Assembly: GCF_004801395.1 (NCBI RefSeq)
Contig: NZ_SSOA01000005.1
Span: 1-64,000, forward strand
Length of the DNA stretch: 64,000 bases
Origin: Gillisella terrae
Lineage (GTDB): Bacteria; Pseudomonadota; Alphaproteobacteria; Rhizobiales; Rhizobiaceae
Direction: 5' to 3'
This document shows, piece after piece, positions 19,629 through 27,420 of this stretch (position 1 is its first letter; each line of letters begins with the position of its first letter). The notes beneath the pieces were generated by a model. That model searched no databases, was not told the origin of the DNA, and worked only from the letters and a program-made list of their open reading frames with translations. Both the position numbers and the translations under genes were made by a program.

Positions 19629-20522
19629 TCAGACACCGGCAAAGCCGACGGAAAGCTGGGCTTTTTTGCAAGCCTCGCTCTTGGGCGGCGCAATGCCCCA
19701 GTGATCGGTGCGACCGGGGGGCCAGACCCATTCATCCGGGCCTTTGAAGCGGTAAGTGTCATCCACCTGCAAGACCTCGGCGGTGTATTCCACCACCACG
19801 CCGGTGGGGTCGACAAAATAGGCAAAGACATTGTCGCCGGGACCATGTCGCCCAACACCCCAGCCAATTGAATGACCATGATCCACCACGCGGCCCGAGC
19901 CACGCATGACGGATTCGAGATCCGGCATCAAAAAGGCAATGTGGTTGAGGCCATTCACCGAGGCTTCGGCCAGCACCACGGCATGGTGGTCATCATTGCA
20001 GCGCAGGAAGGCCATCATTTTTGAGCGGTCGGTCAACTGAAAACCGAGCGCATCCTGATAGAAGGTGGAGAGCGCCTCAATCTGGCTGCTGTTGATATTC
20101 ACATGCGCCAATCGCTGCACCTGATTGGCAACAGCCTTGCCTTCTTTGCGCAGGTCGCCATGCACAAATTCGATCACGCAGCCTTGCGGTTCACGCACCA
20201 CAAACCGTTGCCCGCCCGAGGGGGCGTCGGCTGGGCCAAGCGGGCGCATCACGGTGCAGCCAGCGGCCTGGCATTTGTCGAAAAGAGCTGCCAGATGCTC
20301 TGAAGAAGCAGCTCGGAAGGTGACCTTGCGAAGCTCCGCCTTGTCGCCAGCCTTCAGCTCCAGCACATGAAAATCATCGCCGGTGGCGGCGAGATAGACC
20401 TTGCCGTCGCTTTCCGCCGCAACGGTGAGGCCCCAGACCTCAGTGTAAAATGCAACAGATCCGGCAAGATCGGGCGTGGACAGCTCTACGCTGCGCAGGG
20501 CAGTAATGGGGAATTCACGCAT
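19629..20522 (-). CDS. VOC-family extradiol ring-cleavage dioxygenase
   Basis: 297 residues from ATG 20522, with GAGGAG eight bases upstream. Two glyoxalase/VOC domains are seen: an N-terminal domain near residues 6-125 and a catalytic one near 140-265. The iron ligands read as His in LAHVNIN, His in LNHIAFL and Glu in VVEYTAEV, giving the 2-His-1-carboxylate set of type I extradiol dioxygenases. The start overlaps the end of the amidohydrolase gene by eight bases, so the two are coupled. It should cleave a catechol made by the downstream flavoprotein. Confidence 0.87.
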   Translation of the reverse strand: MREFPITALRSVELSTPDLAGSVAFYTEVWGLTVAAESDGKVYLAATGDDFHVLELKAGDKAELRKVTFRAASSEHLAALFDKCQAAGCTVMRPLGPADAPSGGQRFVVREPQGCVIEFVHGDLRKEGKAVANQVQRLAHVNINSSQIEALSTFYQDALGFQLTDRSKMMAFLRCNDDHHAVVLAEASVNGLNHIAFLMPDLESVMRGSGRVVDHGHSIGWGVGRHGPGDNVFAYFVDPTGVVVEYTAEVLQVDDTYRFKGPDEWVWPPGRTDHWGIAPPKSEACKKAQLSVGFAGV

Positions 20523-21570
20523 TTGTCGTCTCCTCAAGAGCCAGGAACGTCAGCGCATTGGCAAAGGTCAGACGCTCCCGTATGTCCGCATCGGCAAAGG
20601 CGGCCTCGATACTGGACAAGGGTGTTTTATCTCGAAAATTGAAGGGGTAATCGGTGCCGATCATCACCTTGTCGGTGCCGAAGACCGAGACAACTCTTTT
20701 CAAAGTCTCGACATCAAACACCAGCGTATCGGCATAGAGACGGCGTGCCTGCACGGATGGCGGCTCAACCAGCGCCTCCTTGAGGGCCGGAAATGTTGAA
20801 TATCCCTGCTCCAGCCGAGGCAGAAGCGATGCCAGCGTGCCGCCGCCATGGCTGAAGGCAATCCGCAATGCTGGAAACAGCGACAAAAGATTGCCGGTAA
20901 TCACGGATGCTGCTGCAAGTCCGACATCGGTTGGGTAGGCCAAAACCTGCTGCAAAGGCGCAGGGCCAACCAGCCGGTCCATGCCCGCAGGCCGCACGGC
21001 ATGAACAAAAACGGCAGCCCCCAGCTTTTCAGCCTCTGCAAAGAACGGATGAAAGCGCGGATCGCCGATGGCAACACCATTGATATTGCTGCCGATTTCC
21101 ACACCTCGAAAGCCAAGCTGCATAATGCGGTGCAGTTCTGCAATGGAGCGGTCGATATCCTGAAGCGGCACACCGCCGAGGCCGATAAAGCGTCCACGAC
21201 CCTCATTGACCAAAGCGGCAATCACGTCATTGACATGGCGGGTCAAATGGTCGGCGGCTTCTGCCTCGATCCAATAGCCAAACAGCTCTGGCATGGGCGA
21301 CAGCGCCTGAATCTGAATGCCAGCCTTATCCATCTCTTCAATGCGGCGCTCTGCCACCCAGCAGGCGTCACTGATGGTGCGGTATGGCTTGTCATCGATC
21401 ACCACGGTTGCGTGGCAGTCCACCACTTCGGTCATGGACGGCCAGCCTTTTAACGCTTTGCCGCCGGGTGCCGCTGGAAAGCTGGACGGCACCACATGGC
21501 AGTGAACATCAATGCCCGTACATCCGCAGCCGCGCCGGTACAGTCGCGGCATCCTCCCTGTTTCAGCCAT
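20515..21570 (-). CDS. Amidohydrolase 2 (ACMSD-like, possible decarboxylase)
   Basis: 351 residues from ATG 21570, chosen because GGAGG lies seven bases before it. IDVHCHVVP gives the H-x-H metal site of the amidohydrolase superfamily, FVHAV and FSHGGG supply later histidines, and GTDYPF the conserved aspartate. This subfamily includes aminocarboxymuconate semialdehyde and gamma-resorcylate decarboxylases, so it may decarboxylate a ring-cleavage product or an aromatic acid. It is the first gene of the aromatic operon and is divergent from the GntR regulator. Confidence 0.85.
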   Translation of the reverse strand: MAETGRMPRLYRRGCGCTGIDVHCHVVPSSFPAAPGGKALKGWPSMTEVVDCHATVVIDDKPYRTISDACWVAERRIEEMDKAGIQIQALSPMPELFGYWIEAEAADHLTRHVNDVIAALVNEGRGRFIGLGGVPLQDIDRSIAELHRIMQLGFRGVEIGSNINGVAIGDPRFHPFFAEAEKLGAAVFVHAVRPAGMDRLVGPAPLQQVLAYPTDVGLAAASVITGNLLSLFPALRIAFSHGGGTLASLLPRLEQGYSTFPALKEALVEPPSVQARRLYADTLVFDVETLKRVVSVFGTDKVMIGTDYPFNFRDKTPLSSIEAAFADADIRERLTFANALTFLALEETTNA

Positions 21571-21600
21571 CCTATCCTCCATCACTTGGGGATAGTGGTA

Positions 21601-21668
21601 ATATACAAAATTTCGCTCGTAAAGATAAAATTTATAAATTTTATTTGTTCGGCGATTGTGTATATAAA
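21601..21668. promoter_or_regulatory. Divergent operator/promoter between amidohydrolase and gntR genes
   Basis: A very AT-rich stretch with a perfect 16-bp palindrome at 21627-21642 (AAAATTTATAAATTTT), flanked symmetrically by ATATACA at the left and TGTATAT at the right. FadR-type GntR proteins usually bind such AT-rich dyads in their divergent promoters, so this is the likely operator for both transcripts. Inference from position and symmetry. Confidence 0.55.
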
Positions 21669-21695
21669 TAACCAAGTGTGATCAGCGGGATTTTC

Positions 21696-22409
21696 ATGGA
21701 CGTCGAACTCATCAACAAAGGGGCGGAAAGCCCGGCAACGCTGGCAACCAGCATCTATGAGCGGCTGAAAGCGGATATCCTGTCCACGGTGCTTGAGCCG
21801 GGTCGCAAGTTGCAATTGCGCTTTCTGATGCAGCAATATGAGGCAGGTCAGACCCCGTTGCGGGAGGCGCTTAATCGGCTGTCCACGGAAGAACTGGTGA
21901 TCGGCAAGGAACAGCGTGGCTTCTTTGTCAAACCGATTAGTCTGGAAGAGTTGCGCGAACTGACCAAGACCCGCTGTTGGGTCGAGGGGTTGGCACTGCG
22001 CGAATCCATGGCCAACACCACGCCCAATTGGGAAGAGGAATTGCTGGTGGCCCATCACCGGCTGGAGCGCACGCCGCGCTCTCTCAACCCCGACCATTTC
22101 GAGGATAACCCGGAATGGGAGCGGCGGCACCGGGCTTTTCATGCGCTATTGATTGGCCGATGCGGCTCACGCCCGCTGATCGGCTTTTGCGAACAGCTTG
22201 CCGATCGGCTGTTTCGCTATCGTGCTCTGTCCATCCGCAAGGCTTTTCGCGAGCGCAAGGTCAGTGATGAGCACACGCGTATCCTGAAAGCTGTTCTGGA
22301 TCGCGATGTGATGAATGCTGTTGACCTGCTTCAACAACATTATGAGCGCACTGCCATTATCATAGAGAATGATCTTCAACACACGGACGCCACTCTTGTT
22401 CAAGAGTGA
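21696..22409 (+). CDS. GntR-family regulator (FCD/FadR type)
   Basis: 237 residues from ATG 21696 with GCGGGA upstream; a GTG at 21678 is possible. The N-terminal winged helix holds SIYERLKADILS, TPLREALNRLSTEELV and the QRGFFVK wing. The C-terminal helical FCD domain carries the ligand/metal histidines in RRHRAFHALL and later. It faces away from the aromatic operon and probably represses it until substrate binds. An 8-bp inverted repeat (CACTCTTG/CAAGAGTG, 22391-22408) overlaps the end of the gene. Confidence 0.9.
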   Translation: MDVELINKGAESPATLATSIYERLKADILSTVLEPGRKLQLRFLMQQYEAGQTPLREALNRLSTEELVIGKEQRGFFVKPISLEELRELTKTRCWVEGLALRESMANTTPNWEEELLVAHHRLERTPRSLNPDHFEDNPEWERRHRAFHALLIGRCGSRPLIGFCEQLADRLFRYRALSIRKAFRERKVSDEHTRILKAVLDRDVMNAVDLLQQHYERTAIIIENDLQHTDATLVQE

Positions 22410-22626
22410 GAGTGATGGGTTTCTTGCTAAAAATTTGCCGGTTAAGGGCCTCGGATCGTGATGACTGCATCTTCTGACTGATTCATGCCCGGGCGGAAAT
22501 ACCCGGCAAACTCGGTTTTGTCGCAAATTTTCGGACCATTTGCAGGCAAGGCTATCGCTAGACACATTTATGCGGCGAATTGTTGAAATGCTGGTTGACC
22601 CCTGGTGGAAAACTGTTGCTTGTGGT

Positions 22627-22717
22627 GGTTCCGCTGCAAACTTTCTGCTCACCTGATGGCGTCATAGGCGTCATAGGCGTCATCAGATTTCCAGATTACA
22701 GACCGAGCTTTGCGCGT
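22627..22717 (+). mobile_element. Left-end remnant of the IS6-like element, copy 3
   Basis: GGTTCCGCTGCAAACTTTCT onward matches the left 90 bases of the copies at 15042 and 32783 in the same orientation, including GATTTCCAGATTACAGACC. It carries one extra GTCATAGGC unit. The match stops at TTTGCGCG, where it runs directly into a palindromic repeat (22714-22753). It separates the aromatic cassette from the guanidine cassette. Confidence 0.75.
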
Positions 22718-22753
22718 TTTATAAAACGCACGGCGCTGTAATGTTACAGCGCC
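22714..22753. repeat. Double palindrome of the 'GGCGCTGTA' repeat family
   Basis: A perfect 16-base palindrome (22714-22729) is followed by a 10-bp inverted repeat GGCGCTGTAA/TTACAGCGCC (22732-22753). TTTG-palindrome-ACGGCGCTGTA is also seen at 50467-50497 with a different palindrome core, so this is a dispersed repeat. From 22410 to 22946, apart from this and the IS remnant, I see no gene. Confidence 0.65.
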
Positions 22754-22946
22754 CTTGCCGATCATCGGACCTGCTTGACCACGCAACAGGCCGTCATTTC
22801 ACCGAATTCGCTCCCGGATCGTCCGGTCAAATAAGCGGGTGCTGCAGAGCAAAAAATGGGCGTTCCGCACAACAGACGGGCAAACCGGAGATTCCACCTG
22901 TAACGCTGAAAAATTCAAATCATTGATTCTAAATCATATTATCATC

Positions 22947-22962
22947 TGGCACGCATATTGCT
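22947..22962 (+). promoter_or_regulatory. Sigma54 (-24/-12) promoter of the guanidine operon
   Basis: TGGCAC-N5-TTGCT: GG at 22948-22949 and GC at 22960-22961 with exactly ten bases between, the consensus of RpoN promoters. Transcription would start near 22973, a few bases before the riboswitch. That predicts nitrogen control through an NtrC-type activator; I could not pick out an NtrC site upstream with confidence. Confidence 0.75.
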
Positions 22963-22978
22963 TTGATTGTTTCAGAGT

Positions 22979-23083
22979 TGGCGGCTAGGGTTCCGGTGTT
23001 CATCATGAACATGCTGGTCCGAGAGCTGCCACCGCCAGGGACGCATCCTGGTGAGTGCACGGCGGGACAAAAGCCCGGGAGAC
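22979..23083 (+). promoter_or_regulatory. Guanidine-I (ykkC) riboswitch
   Basis: The conserved blocks of the class are present in order: GGCTAGGGTTCCG near 22982, CTGGTCCGAGAG near 23014, and ACGGCGGGACAAAAGCCCGGGAGA at 23059-23082, with variable hairpins between. The downstream operon is the classic carboxylase/DUF1989/allophanate hydrolase set. The aptamer is followed by an intrinsic terminator before the first gene, so guanidine binding should permit read-through. Confidence 0.93.
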
Positions 23084-23093
23084 CTCGTTAGCC

Positions 23094-23131
23094 AAGGGAT
23101 TGGCGGCGTTGGTCTATGCCGATCCCTTTTT
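23094..23131 (+). terminator. Riboswitch expression-platform terminator
   Basis: AAGGGAT (23094-23100) pairs with ATCCCTT (23122-23128), with an inner CGGC/GCCG stem and a following T-run. It sits between the aptamer and the ribosome site of the binding-protein gene, as expected for transcriptional control. Confidence 0.8.
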
Positions 23132-23155
23132 GGAAATGACAAAAGGGGAATACCA

Positions 23156-24229
23156 ATGCAGACTTTCAAAAAATTCTTGTCCATCACCGCTCTTTCCGCA
23201 TCGCTCGCACTGGCCGCCTTCGGCCCTGCAGATGCCGCCGCAAAGAAAGAGTTCAAGGTCGCCTGGTCGATCTATGTCGGCTGGATGCCCTGGGGCTATG
23301 CAAACGACCATGGCATTGTGAAAAAATGGGCTGACAAATACGGTATCAAGATCGATGTCACCCAGTTCAACGACTATGTCGAATCCATGAACCAGTTTAC
23401 CGCTGGTGCCTATGATGCCGTAACGCTGACCAACATGGATGGTCTTTCCATCCCTGCCGCCGGTGGCGTCGACACGACTGCCGTCATCGTTGGCGACTTT
23501 TCCAACGGCAATGATGCCGTGATCCTCAAAGACAAGGACAAGCTTGCCGATATCAAGGGACAGAATGTCAATCTGGTCGAGTTCTCGGTCTCGGAATATC
23601 TTCTGGTCCGCGCACTCGAAAGCATCGGCATGACCGAAAAGGACGTGAAGGTCGTCAACACCTCCGACGCCGATATGGTCGCTGCCTACAAGACCCCGGA
23701 TGTAACCTCAGTCGTCACCTGGAACCCGCTCGTGTCCTCCATTCTGGAAGAACCGACAGCCCATAAGGTTTTCGATAGCTCGCAAATCCCCGGTGAAATC
23801 CTCGATCTGATGGCTGCCAATACGGCCGTGCTGAAGGACAATCCGGATTTCGGCAAGGCGCTGGCTGGCATCTGGTATGACACGATGAAGGCGATGATGG
23901 CTGGTGATGAGGCTGCAAAGACGGCCCGCACCGAAATGGGCAAGGCCTCCGGCACCGATCTCGCAGGCTTTGATGCGCAGCTTGCCGCCACCAAGCTCTT
24001 CGACAAGGCGGCAGACGCCGAAGCCTTCACCGCGTCGCCGCAACTGCCGAAGACCATGGATCTTGTTCGCAACTTCCTGTTCGAAAAGGGCCTGCTTGGC
24101 AATGGCGCGAAGTCAGCCGATGCCATCGGCATTGAAATGCCGGACGGCTCGGTGCTCGGTGACAAGGCCAATGTGAAGTTCCGCTTCACCACCACCTACA
24201 TGGACGCTGCCGCCAAGGGCACGCTCTGA
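23156..24229 (+). CDS. ABC transporter periplasmic substrate-binding protein (guanidine operon)
   Basis: 357 residues from ATG 23156 with AGGGGAA upstream. The N terminus MQTFKKFLSITALSASLA...ADAA is a Sec signal peptide cleaved near residue 28. The mature protein begins KEFKVAWSIYVGWMPWGYA, the NMT1/THI5-TauA type II binding-protein fold, with FTAGAYDAVTLTN as the family D-A-x-x-x-x-N block. First gene after the guanidine riboswitch, so the ligand is probably guanidine or a related guanidinium/urea compound. The permease and ATPase follow. Confidence 0.9.
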   Translation: MQTFKKFLSITALSASLALAAFGPADAAAKKEFKVAWSIYVGWMPWGYANDHGIVKKWADKYGIKIDVTQFNDYVESMNQFTAGAYDAVTLTNMDGLSIPAAGGVDTTAVIVGDFSNGNDAVILKDKDKLADIKGQNVNLVEFSVSEYLLVRALESIGMTEKDVKVVNTSDADMVAAYKTPDVTSVVTWNPLVSSILEEPTAHKVFDSSQIPGEILDLMAANTAVLKDNPDFGKALAGIWYDTMKAMMAGDEAAKTARTEMGKASGTDLAGFDAQLAATKLFDKAADAEAFTASPQLPKTMDLVRNFLFEKGLLGNGAKSADAIGIEMPDGSVLGDKANVKFRFTTTYMDAAAKGTL

Positions 24230-24295
24230 TCCTGAAAACGGTTCTGGCCGGGCGATTGTCGCCCGGTCCCGCCAAATCAAAGACAGGGGAAGAAC

Positions 24296-25114
24296 ATGCG
24301 CTGGATCAATACGCGGCCAAGCAGCGGCGCGCGGCTTGCCTTGGCAGTATTGCCGTTTGCAGCCGTGCTGGTGGCCTATGTCATCGGCTCGGCAGAACGG
24401 CTGGCCGTCAATCCGCAGGATAAATTGCTGCCAAGCTTTGCAGGCTTTGCCGACGCCATCAATCGCATGGCCTTTCTGCCGGATGCCCGTTCAGGCGAGT
24501 ATCTCTTGTGGCTGGATACGGGTGCAAGCCTCACCCGGCTGTTCTCGGGCCTTGGCATTGCGGTCGCCATTGCTCTCGTGATTGGTATGCTCATTGGCAT
24601 GTTGCCGGCCATGCGGGCATTTCTAGCGCCCTTTGTTGCAACCATTTCCATGGTGCCGCCGCTGGCGCTTCTGCCCATTCTCTTCATCATTATGGGGCTT
24701 GGCGAAGCCTCCAAGGTGGCGCTGATTGTCATTGGAGTGACGCCGATCATGGTACGTGATCTGGCACTCACCGCCATATCGCTGCCGCGCGAACAGATCA
24801 TCAAGGCCGAAACGCTCGGCGGCAATTCCTGGCAGATTGGGCTGCGCGTCGTGCTGCCGCAAATCCTGCCGCGCCTGTTCAATTGCCTGCGTCTGCAGAT
24901 CGGCCCGGCCTGGCTGTTTCTGATTGCAGCGGAGGCCATTTCCTCTGATGCCGGTCTTGGCTATCGCATCTTTCTCGTTCGCCGTTATCTCGCCATGGAT
25001 GTCATCTTTCCTTACGTCATCTGGATCACGCTTCTGGCCGTGACCACCGACTTTCTGCTTGATCGGCTGCGCATTGCCATCTTCCCCTGGTCCGAACTGG
25101 AGAAGAACGCATGA
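24296..25114 (+). CDS. ABC transporter permease (guanidine operon)
   Basis: 272 residues with six or so membrane segments and the permease EAA loop (LGGNSWQIGLRVVLPQILPRLF) near residues 176-205, as in the TauC/SsuC family. The ATG follows AGGGGAAGA. It overlaps the ATPase gene by four bases. One half-transporter gene is present, so the channel is probably a homodimer. Confidence 0.9.
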   Translation: MRWINTRPSSGARLALAVLPFAAVLVAYVIGSAERLAVNPQDKLLPSFAGFADAINRMAFLPDARSGEYLLWLDTGASLTRLFSGLGIAVAIALVIGMLIGMLPAMRAFLAPFVATISMVPPLALLPILFIIMGLGEASKVALIVIGVTPIMVRDLALTAISLPREQIIKAETLGGNSWQIGLRVVLPQILPRLFNCLRLQIGPAWLFLIAAEAISSDAGLGYRIFLVRRYLAMDVIFPYVIWITLLAVTTDFLLDRLRIAIFPWSELEKNA

Positions 25115-25896
25115 GCGCGCTGACAATAGAAAATGTGTGGAAGGAATATGGCGACCAGATCGTGCTTGAGGATATTTCCATCGAGATCGAATCCCGCGCC
25201 TTTGTCGCCCTCGTCGGCCCGTCGGGTTGCGGCAAGACGACATTCCTGCGGATGCTGCTCGGTCAGGAACAGCAAACTCGCGGCACCATCCTTATCGATG
25301 GCACGCCCTTGCCCCGCGAGCCGGGACCAGATCGCGGCGTTGTTTTCCAGCGCTATTCGGTGTTCCCGCATCTGACAGTTCTCGGCAATGTGCTGATCGG
25401 CAAGGAAATGCTGGCTTCGCCTTATTCGGGACGCCTGTTTGGCGCGGCCCGAAAGCAAGCCGCCGAAGAGGCGCGTGCGCTGATTGCCGAGGTGGGTCTT
25501 GAACATGCGCTGGACAAATATCCAGCCCAGCTTTCAGGCGGCATGCAACAGCGGCTGGCGCTTGCCCAGGCGCTGATCATGAAGCCGAAAGTGCTGTTGC
25601 TGGATGAGCCCTTTGGGGCGCTTGATCCGGGCATCCGGGCTGAAATCCACACGCTGATGAAACGGCTTTGGCATGAAAACCCGATGACGGTGGTGATGGT
25701 GACGCATGACATGCGCGAAGCCTTCACGCTTGCCACCCGCGTCATTGCCTTTGAGCGTTTGCGCGACCGGCCGGAAGAAAAGATCCGCTACGGCGCCACC
25801 ATCAGCCGCGACATTCCCATCTGGCCACCCCGCATTGCGGGCATGGCTTCCCTCATTCGGCCAGACCGGGACGGCCCGGTTACACAAGGTCAATAG
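25111..25896 (+). CDS. ABC transporter ATP-binding protein (guanidine operon)
   Basis: 261 residues with Walker A GPSGCGKTT near residue 36, the signature LSGGMQQR, Walker B VLLLDEPFGALD and the switch VTHD. It belongs to the nitrate/taurine (TauB/SsuB) group. The C terminus after about residue 215 is an extra, proline-rich tail without a recognised domain. Start overlaps the permease stop (ATGA). Confidence 0.93.
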   Translation: MSALTIENVWKEYGDQIVLEDISIEIESRAFVALVGPSGCGKTTFLRMLLGQEQQTRGTILIDGTPLPREPGPDRGVVFQRYSVFPHLTVLGNVLIGKEMLASPYSGRLFGAARKQAAEEARALIAEVGLEHALDKYPAQLSGGMQQRLALAQALIMKPKVLLLDEPFGALDPGIRAEIHTLMKRLWHENPMTVVMVTHDMREAFTLATRVIAFERLRDRPEEKIRYGATISRDIPIWPPRIAGMASLIRPDRDGPVTQGQ

Positions 25897-25935
25897 CTGG
25901 GACGGCCCGGCCAACTGAAACGAAGGAGAAGAACC

Positions 25936-26754
25936 GTGCATATCAAACGTTCTCCGGAAGAAATCGCCGCCAACCGCGCGCGCTATGAAGAGCACCAGAA
26001 AAAAGGCTTGGAATTTGCACCCAAGGCACTGCCCGGCAAAAGCCCCATGCCTGCGCCAGAAATCGCCGCAGACACAATCCTCCACCGCGAAATCATCCCG
26101 GGCGGATGGTATTGGTGGACGCGCGTCAAGACCAACGAGACCCTGCGCATCAGCCTTGATCAGGGTTTTTCAACGCTGGCGCTTGTCGCCTGGAACGCCG
26201 CCGACACTTCGGAACGGCTGAACCTGCCCGATACCGTGAAGCTGCAATGGACGACCGGGCTTGGCAAAGGTCGGGTGATCTTCTCCGACATGGGTAAGGT
26301 GATGTTCTCGATTGTCGAGGATAGCTCCGGCGCGCATGATTGTCTGATGGGCGGCTCCACCGAGGCTTCCAACACGGCAAAATATGGTGACATCATCACC
26401 CGCAATGCCCGCGATAATTTCGTGATTGCGGCGACCAAGCTTGGTCTCGACAAGCGCGATCTTCCAGCCGCACTGTCGCTGTTTGCGCCGGTGCGGGTTG
26501 ATGCCGATGGCAAATTCTTCTGGAACCCGGCGCTTTTGAGTGGGGCCGACTATATCGAGCTTCGCGCCGAGATGGACATGATCGTCGCCTTCTCCAACTG
26601 CCCTCATCCGCTTGATCCAAGCCCAAGCTACGCCCCCAATCCCGTGACGGTGACGCGGCTCAAAGCTGAAACGCCTGCAGCAGACGACCTTTGCCGCACG
26701 GCAACGGCGGAAGCCGTGCGCGGCTTTGAAAATAATGCATTTGCGCAAGCGTGA
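25936..26754 (+). CDS. DUF1989 urea-carboxylase-associated protein 1 (carboxyguanidine deiminase subunit)
   Basis: 272 residues from GTG 25936 with GAAGGAGAAG before it. It contains the DUF1989 domain, with the block GAHDCLMGGSTEASN (near residues 134-148) in the place where its partner has a Cys-rich metal site. In guanidine-degrading bacteria two DUF1989 proteins form a heteromeric deiminase (CgdAB) that converts carboxyguanidine to allophanate. This subunit keeps one cysteine (HDC) but not the GACSCES of the partner. Confidence 0.85.
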   Translation: MHIKRSPEEIAANRARYEEHQKKGLEFAPKALPGKSPMPAPEIAADTILHREIIPGGWYWWTRVKTNETLRISLDQGFSTLALVAWNAADTSERLNLPDTVKLQWTTGLGKGRVIFSDMGKVMFSIVEDSSGAHDCLMGGSTEASNTAKYGDIITRNARDNFVIAATKLGLDKRDLPAALSLFAPVRVDADGKFFWNPALLSGADYIELRAEMDMIVAFSNCPHPLDPSPSYAPNPVTVTRLKAETPAADDLCRTATAEAVRGFENNAFAQA

Positions 26755-26766
26755 GGGAGGAAGACC

Positions 26767-27417
26767 ATGAGCAATTTTATCGCGACATCACCTGCCCGCA
26801 CGCTCAAAAATGCAAGCCAAGACCATTATATCCCGGCAGAAAAGCCTTTCTCGACCATCGTTAAAAAGGGCCAGATCCTGCGGATCGAAGACAGCTATGG
26901 CCAGCAGGCCATCGACACGCTGTTCTACAATGCCGATGATTTTTCAGAGCGCTATTCCAATCAGGATACGATGCGTGTTCAGGGGGCCGCCTATATTTCC
27001 ACCGGCACGAAGATCATGTCGAGCGAAAGCCGGGTGATGCTGACCATGACGGCTGATAGCTGTGGCCGTCATGACACATCGGCGGGTGCCTGCTCCTGCG
27101 AGAGCAACACCGTGCGCTTTGGCCATGGCACTAAATATCTCCATGCCTGCCGCGACAATTTCGTGATCGAGGTTTCCAAACATGGCATGAGCAAGCGTGA
27201 CGTTGCGCCCAACATCAATTTCTTCATGAATGTACCCATTGAGCCGACCGGCAAGATGACCATTGTCGACGGCATTTCAGCGCCCGGCGACTATGTGGAA
27301 ATGAAGGCCGAGATGGATGTTCTCTTGGTCATTTCCAATTGCCCGCAAATCAACAATCCCTGCAACGGCTTCGATCCGACCCCGATCCGGGTGCTGGTCT
27401 GGGATGATGAGGCGTAA
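26767..27417 (+). CDS. DUF1989 urea-carboxylase-associated protein 2 (carboxyguanidine deiminase subunit)
   Basis: 216 residues with a GAGGGAGGAAG ribosome site. The DUF1989 motif is complete: DSCGRHDTSAGACSCES near residues 98-114, with several Cys/His that probably hold zinc. It is likely the catalytic half of the carboxyguanidine deiminase with the upstream protein. It lies between that gene (12 bases) and the carboxylase (3 bases). Confidence 0.85.
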   Translation: MSNFIATSPARTLKNASQDHYIPAEKPFSTIVKKGQILRIEDSYGQQAIDTLFYNADDFSERYSNQDTMRVQGAAYISTGTKIMSSESRVMLTMTADSCGRHDTSAGACSCESNTVRFGHGTKYLHACRDNFVIEVSKHGMSKRDVAPNINFFMNVPIEPTGKMTIVDGISAPGDYVEMKAEMDVLLVISNCPQINNPCNGFDPTPIRVLVWDDEA

Positions 27418-27420
27418 TCG

